Below are positions 44,930 through 53,639 of a stretch of 64,000 bases of DNA, piece after piece. The notes below the pieces were generated by a model, which was given only the letters and a program-made list of their open reading frames with translations, was not told the origin of the DNA and ran no database searches. Location of the stretch: positions 29,434 to 93,433 of the forward strand of contig NZ_JAPFQL010000006.1 of NCBI RefSeq assembly GCF_028446585.1, in the 5' to 3' direction. The translations under genes were made by a program, and so were the position numbers. The DNA comes from Intrasporangium calvum. Lineage in GTDB: Bacteria; Actinomycetota; Actinomycetes; Actinomycetales; Dermatophilaceae. The first letter of the stretch is position 1. Every line of letters starts with the position of its first letter.

Positions 44930-45005
44930 GGACTCGCTCGGCCCCCGGTGATGCACTGCGGGTGATGGCGGGATCGGCCCGCCGAACCCGACCGAGGAGG
45001 TCACC

Positions 45006-45449
45006 ATGACGTCGCAGACCATCACCCCCATCGAGCGCGACGAAGCCGCCGCCGCGAAGATCCGCCGCCACCACGAGCACCTCGTCACCGAGCTCGAGCG
45101 CCTGGTCACGGCCCTGGGCACCGACGAGGCGAAGGCCCAGCTCGTGACGTGGGCCCGGACCAGCCTCGCCCCGCACGCGGCGGGCGAGGAGCGGACGTTC
45201 TACCGGACCGCCGCCGACACGGAGGCCGGCCGGCTGCTCATCGCCGGCATGGTCATCGAGCACGGGGTCATCCTCGGCATCGTCGACGCCATCGAGCAGA
45301 GCGCCGAGCCGGTCGCGACGCGCACGTGGGCCGAGGCGCTGCTCCGGGTCTTCCGCAGCCACGCGGCGAAGGAGAACGACCTCGTCCTCCCGCTCCTGGT
45401 CGCGGAGCCGAGCGCCAACCTCGCCGAGCTCCTCGAGGAGATGCACTGA
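45006..45449 (+). CDS. Hemerythrin HHE-domain protein
   Basis: 147 residues with GAGGAGG upstream. A four-helix bundle with histidine/glutamate ligands in HHEHLVTEL, APHAAGEERTFY, EHGVILGIV and FRSHAAKENDLVLPLL, consistent with a diiron O2- or NO-binding protein. The FNR-like box upstream would fit oxygen or nitric-oxide response (inference). Confidence 0.85.
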   Translation: MTSQTITPIERDEAAAAKIRRHHEHLVTELERLVTALGTDEAKAQLVTWARTSLAPHAAGEERTFYRTAADTEAGRLLIAGMVIEHGVILGIVDAIEQSAEPVATRTWAEALLRVFRSHAAKENDLVLPLLVAEPSANLAELLEEMH

Positions 45450-45471
45450 GGGACCGCCACGACCCGGCGGG

Positions 45472-47328
45472 TCACGGCGCCGGGTTGTGGCGGCTGGCCT
45501 CGAGCTCGGCGATGAGGGTCTGGGCGTCGTAGGGGCCGACGTGGCGGCGCTCGCCGACGAAGAAGGTCGGCGTGCCCCGGGCCCCGCTCGCCTCTGCGCT
45601 CGCGACGTCGCTGCGGACCCGCTCCTCGTGGACGCGGTCGTCGATCTCCCGGATGAAGCGCTCGACGTCGAGGCCGAGGTCGCCCGCGTAGCCGGCCAGG
45701 TCCTCGATCTCGAGCGCGTCCTGATGCTCGAAGAGCAGGTCGTGCATCTCCCAGAACCGGCCCTGGCTGCCGGCGGCCTCGACCGCGGCAGCTGCGAGCT
45801 CGGCGTGCGGGTGCACGTCGGGCAGCGGCAGGTGCCGGACGACGTAGCGCAGCTCGTCGCCGAAGTGCGCCCGCACCTCCTTGACGACGCCAGTGGCACG
45901 CCCGCAGAACGGACACTCGAAGTCGGCGTACTCGATGAGCGTGATCGGGGCCGTCGCCGAGCCGCGCACGTGGTCGTGCTCGGGGTCCACCGGCCGGTCG
46001 AGGACCATGGGCAGGCCGGCGGAGGTCTCCCCATGCAGCACGGCGGCCAGCTTGAAGACGACCCAGCCCAGCACCGTGGCGAGGATCAGGGCGAGCAGCA
46101 CCCCGACGGTCGCCTCGTCCTGCAGCTCCGGCCCGAAGGCGAGACCGACGATGAGCAGCGACACGGTGAACCCGATCCCCGACAGGGCCGCGCCGCCGAG
46201 CACCTGCCCCGGCCCGAGGCACTGCGGCAACGGCCCGACGCCGGCCCGCACCCCGAGCAGGGCGGATCCGCCGATGCCGACGAACTTGCCGACGACGAGC
46301 CCGAGGACGATGCCCCAGGTCACTGGCGACCGCAGCGCCTCCTGCAGCACGCCGCCGCGCAGGTCCACCCCGGCGTTGGCGAGGGCGAAGAGGGGCACGA
46401 CGACATAGCTCGTCCAGGGGTGGAGCACGAGCTGCATCCGCTCGTTGACCGGCACGGCCCGCACGAGCGCCGCTTGCGCCGAGCGGCCGACGTCCGCGAG
46501 CGGAGACTGCCGGAAGGCGTGGAACCGAGACGCGGCCTGCTCCACCTCGTGCCGGCGCGGCGCATACGCCGGGACGAGCAGACCGGCCACCATGCCGGCG
46601 ACCGAGGCGTGCAGCCCGGACTGCACGGTTGCGAGCCACAGCACCAGGGTGGTCACGGCGTAGGGCCAGGTCCGCCAGACCGCCGTGCGCCCGAGGACGA
46701 CGAGGGCCGCGACGGCGGCGACCGCGATGGCCAGCGCCAGCAGGTCGATGTCGTCGGAGTAGACGGCGCCGATGACCGAGACGGCGACGATGTCGTCCAC
46801 GACGGTCAGGGTGAGGAGGAAGACGCGCAGCTGGGTCGACGCGGTCGGCCCGACCAGGGCGAGCGTGCCGAGCAGGAACGCCGTGTCAGTGCCGATGACG
46901 ACGCCCCAGCCGTTGGCGGCCTCGCCCGACCGGTTGACGAGCAGGTAGAGGAGCGCAGGCACGACCATCCCGCCGACCCCGGCGAGGAGCGGCAGCCGCA
47001 GCCGGCGCCGGTCGGTCAGCTCGCCGACGGATAGGTCGCGGCGCACCTCGAGGCCGATGACGAGGAAGAAGACGGCCATGAGCCCGTCGTTGATCCAGTG
47101 GTGCAGGTCCATGCCCAGCCCGCCGTCGCCGAGCTCGATCGCCAGCTCGGTCTCCCAGAGGTGGACGTAGGCGTCGGACCACGGCGAGTTGGCCCAGGCC
47201 AGCGCGAGGACCGCGGCGATGACGAGCAACGTCGCGCCACCCGACTCCGTGGCGAGGTAGCGGCGCAGCGGCGCGGACAGCTGGGCGCCGAGCAGCCGGC
47301 GGCGCGTCTGAGCGGGGGCGGAGGCCAC
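45472..47328 (-). CDS. nhaA: NhaA Na+/H+ antiporter fused to a DsbA-like thioredoxin domain
   Basis: 618 residues. The first ~430 are NhaA: the ion-binding Asp-Asp pair (TVVDDIVAV, residues 178-179), [22 protein letters not shown] and [11 protein letters not shown] are intact. Residues ~450-618 are a DsbA-type thioredoxin fold with CPFC at 472-475 and the cis-Pro in RGTPTFFVG. Such fusions are known in actinobacteria. The redox domain may be soluble on one face of the membrane. It converges on the hemerythrin gene. Confidence 0.9.
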   Translation of the reverse strand: MASAPAQTRRRLLGAQLSAPLRRYLATESGGATLLVIAAVLALAWANSPWSDAYVHLWETELAIELGDGGLGMDLHHWINDGLMAVFFLVIGLEVRRDLSVGELTDRRRLRLPLLAGVGGMVVPALLYLLVNRSGEAANGWGVVIGTDTAFLLGTLALVGPTASTQLRVFLLTLTVVDDIVAVSVIGAVYSDDIDLLALAIAVAAVAALVVLGRTAVWRTWPYAVTTLVLWLATVQSGLHASVAGMVAGLLVPAYAPRRHEVEQAASRFHAFRQSPLADVGRSAQAALVRAVPVNERMQLVLHPWTSYVVVPLFALANAGVDLRGGVLQEALRSPVTWGIVLGLVVGKFVGIGGSALLGVRAGVGPLPQCLGPGQVLGGAALSGIGFTVSLLIVGLAFGPELQDEATVGVLLALILATVLGWVVFKLAAVLHGETSAGLPMVLDRPVDPEHDHVRGSATAPITLIEYADFECPFCGRATGVVKEVRAHFGDELRYVVRHLPLPDVHPHAELAAAAVEAAGSQGRFWEMHDLLFEHQDALEIEDLAGYAGDLGLDVERFIREIDDRVHEERVRSDVASAEASGARGTPTFFVGERRHVGPYDAQTLIAELEASRHNPAP

Positions 47329-47380
47329 GTGCTGATCCTGCCCTGTCAGGGCCGAGGGGCGAAGGACCCGTCCGCGTCCG

Positions 47381-48439
47381 TCAGTCAGGGTCGGCCCAGA
47401 TGTCCATGGGGACGGTGCGGATGGACCGGCCTGCTGCGTCGAGCTCGCGTCCCATTCGTTTGACGGACCGGAGCACCATGGACCGGTCGAGGATCGTCAG
47501 GCGGGGCGCGGCCGCGGCGAGAGCCGCCTCCATCGCTGCGGTCTCCTGCAGGGAGGGCGCGTTGAGCGCCAGCAGCACGTTGGGCTGTCCCCCCGCCACC
47601 TGGAAGCACACGCGGACACCCTTTGCGTGACGCATGATCGCGGCGATCGTGTCGGGGTCGTCGACCGGAGCCTGACACCAGACCCACGTGATGACGGACC
47701 AGCTCGACGCCGGGAGGGCCACGTCGCAGCGGAGGATGACCCGCGAGCTGCGCACCAGCTCACCCAGACGGCGTCGCACGGCGCCCTCGCTCAGCCCGAG
47801 CCGCACAGCGAGGTCGACGACCGGCATCCGTCCGTCCTCGCCGAGCAACAGGATGAGGCGCCGGTCGATCTCGTCGTAGGGCCCGCGCGCCCCCCCTGCT
47901 CCGCCGGGCTTCACGGTGTGCTGTCCCAGCTGACTCGTCATGATGGCTCGTTGGTGACGGTCGAGCATCTGCAGCTGCCACACGTCGCCCATCCTGTGGA
48001 CGCGTGTCACGGCGTGGCTCCGGGTCTCGATGACTCCCCGGATCGGCCCCAGCGACCGGAGCAGGAACTGCGAGAGGAAGGCCAGGTCGCGCACCTCGAC
48101 GAGCAGCGACAGCGCGCGCGGCCCGCTCATGTGCTCGATGCTGAGCACGTGGGGCAGCTGGGCCACGCGCTCGGCGATGGGCCAGGTGCGACCGGCCGTG
48201 CAGCTGAGCTCGATCACGGCAAGGCCCGCCTCAGGTCCGGCGTGCCCTGCGGCCCGCCCGGTCACCCACGCCGTTCCAGTCGAGGTGAGCCGCTGCCACC
48301 GCCGGGCAACGGTCACCGGGTCCACCGCGAGGGCCTTGCCCACGAGGGTCCACGGAGCGCGCGGGTTGAGCTGCAGGCAGTCCACGATGGCGAGGTCCAG
48401 CTCGTCGACACGGACGGAATCCTGCACCGTCTCACTCAT
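47381..48439 (-). CDS. Tandem Lrp/AsnC-family regulator
   Basis: 352 residues from ATG 48439 (GTG 48445 is an alternative). Two complete Lrp units are fused: helix-turn-helix one ([24 protein letters not shown]) with a RAM domain, then helix-turn-helix two ([35 protein letters not shown]) with a second RAM domain. The fusion is probably a built-in dimer. It is divergent from the deacetylase/MFS pair, its likely target. Confidence 0.85.
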   Translation of the reverse strand: MSETVQDSVRVDELDLAIVDCLQLNPRAPWTLVGKALAVDPVTVARRWQRLTSTGTAWVTGRAAGHAGPEAGLAVIELSCTAGRTWPIAERVAQLPHVLSIEHMSGPRALSLLVEVRDLAFLSQFLLRSLGPIRGVIETRSHAVTRVHRMGDVWQLQMLDRHQRAIMTSQLGQHTVKPGGAGGARGPYDEIDRRLILLLGEDGRMPVVDLAVRLGLSEGAVRRRLGELVRSSRVILRCDVALPASSWSVITWVWCQAPVDDPDTIAAIMRHAKGVRVCFQVAGGQPNVLLALNAPSLQETAAMEAALAAAAPRLTILDRSMVLRSVKRMGRELDAAGRSIRTVPMDIWADPD

Positions 48440-48560
48440 CGGCACGTGATCCTGCGACAGGAGGCGCGCACTGGGCCATGAATGTCATCCTCGAGGATCA
48501 GGCGTGGACTGCACAACCGGCCACGCTCCCTTTCCCGTTTCCCATCCCAAGGATCGTGCC

Positions 48561-49742
48561 GTGGACCCCGAACTCGCCGCTCCGAGCCCCGAGACGCTCG
48601 ACTGGATCACCCGCCTGATCCGGATTGACACGACGAGCCGCGACTCCAACCTGCCACTCATCGACCTCGTCGCGGCAGAGGTGCGTCGGCACGGTCTGGA
48701 GCCCGTGGTCCTGCCGAACGCAGAGGGCACCAAGGCCAACCTGATCGCCACCTTCCCGGCAGCCGACGGGGGGACGGCGGGCGGCATCGTTCTCTCCGGC
48801 CACACCGACGTCGTGCCCGTCGATGGCCAGGACTGGAGCAGCGACCCGTTCGCACCCGAGGTCCGGGACCGCCGGCTCTACGGCCGCGGCACGTGCGACA
48901 TGAAGGCGTTCGTCGGGGCGGTGGTCGCGCGGCTGCCCCAGATCGCCGCCGAGCCGCTGCGTGAGCCCATCCACCTCGCCTTCTCCTACGACGAGGAGAT
49001 CGGCTGTGTCGGCGCCGAGGACCTGGTCAAGGACCTCGCCGGACGTGGTCTGCATCCTCGCGCCTGCATCGTCGGCGAGCCCACGAGCATGCGGGTCATC
49101 CGCGGGCACAAGTCGATCAACGTCGTGCGCGTCGACTTCCACGGTGTCGCGGCACACTCCTCCCTGACCCCGCAGGGTGTCAACGCGATCGAATATGCAG
49201 CGGAGTTCGCCCGCCACGTCCGCTCGGTCGCCGACCGGTTCCGTGCCGAGGGGCCCCATGACGAGGCCTTCGACGTCCCCTACACGACCTGCACCGTCAA
49301 CCTCATCGAGGGTGGCATCGCCGTCAACACCGTGCCGGCCGACTGCTCGCTGCACTTCGAGTTCCGCACCATCGGCGGCGTCGACCCCACCGCCGTGCTC
49401 GACGGTTTCCGCGCCGAGCTGGAGCGGATCGAGGCGGCGATGCGCATCGAGAACCCGGCCGCCCGTGTCGAGGTGTCCGTCGTCGCGCAGGCTCCCGGTC
49501 TCGACACCCCGGCCGACGCCGAGGTCATCGCGCTGCTCACCGAGTGGGGCGGCGAGCCGACGAGCGAGAAGGTCGCCTACGGCACCGAGGCCGGCCTCTT
49601 CGACCAGATCGGCATCCCCACCGTCGTCTGCGGGCCGGGCGACATCGCGCAGGCCCACGCCCCGGACGAGTTCGTCGCGCTCGACCAGATCGCCCAGTGC
49701 GAGGCGCTGCTCGACCGGGTCATCGCCTTCGCCCGAGCCTGA
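48561..49742 (+). CDS. argE: M20-family acetylornithine deacetylase-like enzyme
   Basis: 393 residues from GTG 48561 with AAGGA 7 bp upstream. M20 metallopeptidase motifs in order: LSGHTDVVPVDG (first metal ligands), YGRGTCDMKAF, SYDEEIGCVGAE (catalytic and metal Glu), and the dimerisation domain HGVAAHSSLTPQGVNAIEYA. TEAGLFDQIGIPTVVCGPG matches ArgE. Away from arginine-biosynthesis genes and next to an MHS transporter and an Lrp regulator, it may instead process an imported N-acyl amino acid. Confidence 0.8.
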   Translation: MDPELAAPSPETLDWITRLIRIDTTSRDSNLPLIDLVAAEVRRHGLEPVVLPNAEGTKANLIATFPAADGGTAGGIVLSGHTDVVPVDGQDWSSDPFAPEVRDRRLYGRGTCDMKAFVGAVVARLPQIAAEPLREPIHLAFSYDEEIGCVGAEDLVKDLAGRGLHPRACIVGEPTSMRVIRGHKSINVVRVDFHGVAAHSSLTPQGVNAIEYAAEFARHVRSVADRFRAEGPHDEAFDVPYTTCTVNLIEGGIAVNTVPADCSLHFEFRTIGGVDPTAVLDGFRAELERIEAAMRIENPAARVEVSVVAQAPGLDTPADAEVIALLTEWGGEPTSEKVAYGTEAGLFDQIGIPTVVCGPGDIAQAHAPDEFVALDQIAQCEALLDRVIAFARA

Positions 49743-49786
49743 CCCATCACGACCCACCAGTCCCAGCCCTGCCCCCAAGGAGTCCC

Positions 49787-51070
49787 ATGTCCGTCACCAC
49801 CGCACCCCCAGGGGTCACCCCGGAGCGGCTGGCGGCCGCTCGCAAGGCCGTCATCAGCAGCTCCATCGGGGCGGCGCTCGAGTGGTTCGACATCATCGTC
49901 TACGCCTCGTTCGCGGTCGTCATCGCGGAGAACTTCTTCCCGGAGGGTGACGGCAGCCTCGGCCTCATCCTGACCTTCGCGACCTTCGCGATCTCCTACG
50001 TCGTCCGACCGCTCGGCGGGATGCTGATCGGTGGCTACGGCGACCGGCACGGGCGCAAGAAGGCGCTGACGCTCACGCTGATGCTGATGATGGTCGGCAC
50101 GGCCATCATGGCCCTCGCGCCGACCCACGCCACGGTCGGCGCCTGGGCAGGCATCATCATCCTCGTCTCCCGCCTGGTCCAGGGCTTCTCCGCCGGCGGG
50201 GAGTTCGGCACGGCGACGACCTTCCTCGTGGAGACCGCGCCTCACCGCAAGGCGTTCTACGCCTCGTGGCAGGTGGCGAGCCAGGGGATCTCCATGTTCC
50301 TCGCCTCGGCGTTCGGCTACGCGCTGTTCAACTGGCTCTCCGAGGAAGACCTCTACTCGTGGGGTTGGCGCATCCCCTTCATCATCGGCATCCTCATCGG
50401 CCCCGTCGGGCTCTACATCCGGGCCCGCCTGTCCGAGCCGGAGGAGTTCGTCGCGAGCGAGAAGCACGAGGCCCCGATCCGGGCCACGCTGACCCACCAC
50501 CTCGGCCGGGTGCTCACCGGGGCGGCCTGCCTCGGCGTGGCGACGATCTCGGTCTACCTCATCCTCTACATGCCGACCTTCGCGGTGAAGAACCTCGACA
50601 TCCCGGCCAGCGCCGCCTATCTCGGCGGGATCGTCGCGGGCATCGTCACCCTCGCCGGCACGCCGTTCGTGGGGATTCTCGCCGACCGGGTCGGCCCGGC
50701 CCGCGTCATGCTCTGGGCGGCGGTCGCCGCGCTCGCGCTGGCCTGGCCCCTGTTCCAGCTGATCATCACCACGCCGAGCGTGCCGGTCCTGGTCCTCGTC
50801 ATCGGCCTGCTCGGCGTGATCATGGCGTTCTACTTCGGGCCGCTGCCGACGCTGCTCACGGAGATCTTCCCCACCGCGGTGCGGACGACGGGCGTCTCCG
50901 TCGCCTACAACGTCGGCGTCACCACGATGGGTGGCATCGCGCCACTCGTCCTGACCTGGCTCCTCGACACGACCGGCTCCCTCAACGCGCCGAGCATCTA
51001 CTACATGGTGGTCGCCGTGATCTCGATCGTCGGGCTCACGATCGCCCGCCGTCGCTACAGCGCGCGCTGA
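49787..51070 (+). CDS. MFS transporter, metabolite:H+ symporter (MHS) type
   Basis: 427 residues from ATG 49787 with AAGGAG. Twelve membrane segments; the MHS hallmarks SSSIGAALEWFDIIVYASFA, RPLGGMLIGGYGDRHGRKKAL and RLVQGFSAGGEFGTATTFLVE are present. Likely imports an organic acid, betaine or amino-acid derivative that the upstream deacetylase uses. 44 bp downstream of that gene, same operon. Confidence 0.88.
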   Translation: MSVTTAPPGVTPERLAAARKAVISSSIGAALEWFDIIVYASFAVVIAENFFPEGDGSLGLILTFATFAISYVVRPLGGMLIGGYGDRHGRKKALTLTLMLMMVGTAIMALAPTHATVGAWAGIIILVSRLVQGFSAGGEFGTATTFLVETAPHRKAFYASWQVASQGISMFLASAFGYALFNWLSEEDLYSWGWRIPFIIGILIGPVGLYIRARLSEPEEFVASEKHEAPIRATLTHHLGRVLTGAACLGVATISVYLILYMPTFAVKNLDIPASAAYLGGIVAGIVTLAGTPFVGILADRVGPARVMLWAAVAALALAWPLFQLIITTPSVPVLVLVIGLLGVIMAFYFGPLPTLLTEIFPTAVRTTGVSVAYNVGVTTMGGIAPLVLTWLLDTTGSLNAPSIYYMVVAVISIVGLTIARRRYSAR

Positions 51071-51080
51071 CCGCGCACCC

Positions 51081-51126
51081 GAGCCCAGCGGCATACCAAC
51101 TGCTTGTCGTATGCCGCTGGGCTGGG
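51081..51126. terminator. Inverted pair of GTATGCCGCTG repeats between convergent genes
   Basis: Arms at 51081-51096 (GAGCCCAGCGGCATAC) and 51109-51126 pair over 15 bp with a 12-nt loop, followed by TCTT. It fills the gap between the convergent MFS and GlcF genes, as expected for a bidirectional terminator. Confidence 0.75.
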
Positions 51127-51132
51127 TCTTCG

Positions 51133-52221
51133 CTACAGCGCTGAGGCGAGCAGCTCGGCGAGGTGGAGGACGCGCACCTTCGAGCCGCGGCGCTTGAGGC
51201 CGTTGATCATCTGCCGCTGGCACGGCATGTTGACGACGATGAGGTAGTCGAGGTCGGCCGCCTCGATCTCGTCGAGGTGAATGTCGAGGACGCGCTGGGA
51301 GTCCTCCGGGCGGAGGATCGAGTAGGTCCCGGCGGCGCCGCAGCAGGTGCCCGCTGAGGGCAGCTCGACGTAGTCGGCGACGCGCGCGATCAGCTCACGC
51401 GGCTCCGCGGTCACGTGCAGGCCGTTGCGCAGGTGGCACGAGTCCTGGAGCGCGGCCCGCACCGGCCGCCCGTCGACGGTGAGCCGCCGCAGGTCGGGCA
51501 GGCGGTCGGGGTGCTCGCCCCAGTACTGGAGGAGGAACTCCGACAGCTCACGGACGCGCTCGCGCCCGAGCACCTGGGCGACGTGCGCGCCGCAGCCACC
51601 GGCGGTCGTGAGGATCACGCCAGGCATGACCTCGCCCAGCTCCTCGGCCATCCGGTGAGCCGTCCTGGAGTCCCCGTTGTGGGCGTGCAGCGCGCCGCAG
51701 CAGCCCTGCCCGGAGGGCACGTCGACGGCGTCGGGCAGCAGCCGCAGCACCGCCTTGGACAGCTGGGGGAACATCGCGCGCTCCGCGCAGCCGAGCATGA
51801 GGTGCGCCTCGACGTCCGGCCGAGCCGGGCCGGTGGGCTTGGCGGCGCCACGGATGCGGCCGGCCGCCTCGATGAGCGGCTTGGCCCGCATGCCGGTGCG
51901 CAGGGCCAGGGCAGCCGGCGGCACGTGCCGCCCGCGCCACTGGTGGTCGCGCCACTGCTCGAGGAGCGCGCCGTACTGCACGCCGGCCGGGCAGACGGTC
52001 TCGCACGCGCGGCAGCCGAGGCAGAAGGACGACTGCTCCTGCAGAGTCGGGTCGTCCTCGTCGAGGCGGCCCGTCTCGAGGGCCCGCATCAGCGTGATCC
52101 GGCCGCGGGGGCTCGACCGCTCGTCCTGCGTCATCGCGTAGGTCGGGCACGCCGGCAGGCAGAACCCGCAGGAGATGCACGCCGCGAGCAGGTCCTTGTC
52201 GAAGATGTCGCGGTCCGTCAT
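51133..52221 (-). CDS. glcF: Iron-sulfur subunit of a glycolate/D-lactate dehydrogenase
   Basis: 362 residues from ATG 52221. Two 4Fe-4S clusters of ferredoxin type: Cys15, 18, 21, 25 and Cys67, 70, 73, 77. Two CCG (DUF224) domains follow (GQGCCGALH and AGTCCGAAG). It passes electrons from the GlcD flavoprotein to the respiratory chain. Overlaps glcD by 4 bp (ATGA). Confidence 0.87.
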   Translation of the reverse strand: MTDRDIFDKDLLAACISCGFCLPACPTYAMTQDERSSPRGRITLMRALETGRLDEDDPTLQEQSSFCLGCRACETVCPAGVQYGALLEQWRDHQWRGRHVPPAALALRTGMRAKPLIEAAGRIRGAAKPTGPARPDVEAHLMLGCAERAMFPQLSKAVLRLLPDAVDVPSGQGCCGALHAHNGDSRTAHRMAEELGEVMPGVILTTAGGCGAHVAQVLGRERVRELSEFLLQYWGEHPDRLPDLRRLTVDGRPVRAALQDSCHLRNGLHVTAEPRELIARVADYVELPSAGTCCGAAGTYSILRPEDSQRVLDIHLDEIEAADLDYLIVVNMPCQRQMINGLKRRGSKVRVLHLAELLASAL

Positions 52222-53639
52222 GAGCCCAGCTTGCCGGGGTTGAGGATGCCGGCCGGGTCGAAGGCGGTCTTGATCCTTTTGAGCAGGGCGAGCTGGTCCG
52301 GGCCGAGCCGCGCGGCCAGCCAGGGACGCTTGGCGGCACCGACCCCGTGCTCCCCCGTGATGGTCCCACCGAGGGCCATGGCCGCATGGAAGATCTCGTC
52401 GAAGGCCGCCTCGGCGCGGTGGCGGGCGTCGCCGTCGCCGGGGTCGAAGACGACCGTCGGGTGGAGGTTGCCGTCGCCCGCGTGGCCGAAGGTCGCACAG
52501 GTGACGTCGTGCTTGGCCGTGATGGCGTCGATCGTGTCGACCATCTCGGCCAGCTTGGGCCGGGGCACGGTGACGTCCTCGAGCATGGTGATCGGGGCGA
52601 GCCGGGCCAGGGCGGGGAGCGAGCAGCGCCGGGCATAGAGCAGCGCCTCCGAGCCGGCGATGTCCTGGGCGAGCGTGACGCCGCGGGCACCGATGTCCGT
52701 GCACACGTCGGCCATCCGCTGCAGCGACGCGGCGACGACGTCGGGGCCTCCGTCGTCACCGAAGAGGAGCAGCGCTCCGGCCTGCCGGTCGAGACCGAGC
52801 TGGGCGTAGTCCTCGACCGCGTTGACGCAGCGGTTGTCGAGGAACTCGAGGGTGGCGGGCAGCGTGCCCTGCGCGATGATCTGGGCCACGGCCCGCCCGG
52901 CGTCGGACAGGTTGTCGAAGTAGGCGACGCCGGTCGAGGAGGTCGCCGGCATCGGGAGCAGGCCGACGGTGATCTCCGTGATCACGGCGAGCGTGCCTTC
53001 CGACCCGGTGAGCAGGCGGGTGAGGTCGTAGCCGGCGACGTCCTTCCACAGCCGGCCGCCCGTGCGCATCACCTCGCCCGTCGGCAGGACGACCTCGAGG
53101 CCGAGGACGTAGTTGCGGGTCACGCCGTACTTGAGGCCGCGGAGGCCACCGGCGCACATGGCCACGTTGCCGGCCACCGTCGACACCGTGCGGCTGCCCG
53201 GGTCCGGGGCATAGAGCAGGCCCTTGGCGGCGGCGGCGTCCGCGAGGGTCGCCGTGGTGGTGCCCGCCTGCACCACGGCCAGCAACTCACCCTGGCTGAC
53301 CTCGAGGACCCGGTTCATCCGGGTCAGGACCAGGACGATGCCACCGTGCTCGGGGATGGTCGCGGCGGCGAGGTTGGAGCCCGCTCCACGCGGGGTGACC
53401 GGGATGCCCCGCCGGGTGGCGAGCGCGAGGATCGCGCTCACCTCCGCGGTGGTCGCCGGCAGGACGACGGCATCCGGTCTGGCGCGGAAGAGGGGGGTGG
53501 CGTCGCGGGAGAACGGCTCGACGTCACCGTCGTGAACGAGGACGTGCTGGTCACCGACGAAGCCACGGAGCTCGGCAAGGACGTCGGCGGGCAGTCCGGG
53601 ACCGGAGTGCAGCCGGGAGGTGGTGCCTTGAGTGCTCAT
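52218..53639 (-). CDS. glcD: FAD-linked 2-hydroxyacid dehydrogenase (GlcD type)
   Basis: 473 residues from ATG 53639. The PCMH FAD-binding fold shows PRGAGSNLAAATIPEHGGIVL, DPGSRTVSTVAGNVAMCAGG and YGVTRNYVLGLEVVLPTGE; the C-terminal domain has TFGHAGDGNLHPTV and TITGEHGVGAAKRPWL. With a lactate permease upstream and no glcE, it may act on D-lactate rather than glycolate. Middle gene of a coupled lldP-glcD-glcF operon. Confidence 0.87.
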   Translation of the reverse strand: MSTQGTTSRLHSGPGLPADVLAELRGFVGDQHVLVHDGDVEPFSRDATPLFRARPDAVVLPATTAEVSAILALATRRGIPVTPRGAGSNLAAATIPEHGGIVLVLTRMNRVLEVSQGELLAVVQAGTTTATLADAAAAKGLLYAPDPGSRTVSTVAGNVAMCAGGLRGLKYGVTRNYVLGLEVVLPTGEVMRTGGRLWKDVAGYDLTRLLTGSEGTLAVITEITVGLLPMPATSSTGVAYFDNLSDAGRAVAQIIAQGTLPATLEFLDNRCVNAVEDYAQLGLDRQAGALLLFGDDGGPDVVAASLQRMADVCTDIGARGVTLAQDIAGSEALLYARRCSLPALARLAPITMLEDVTVPRPKLAEMVDTIDAITAKHDVTCATFGHAGDGNLHPTVVFDPGDGDARHRAEAAFDEIFHAAMALGGTITGEHGVGAAKRPWLAARLGPDQLALLKRIKTAFDPAGILNPGKLGS

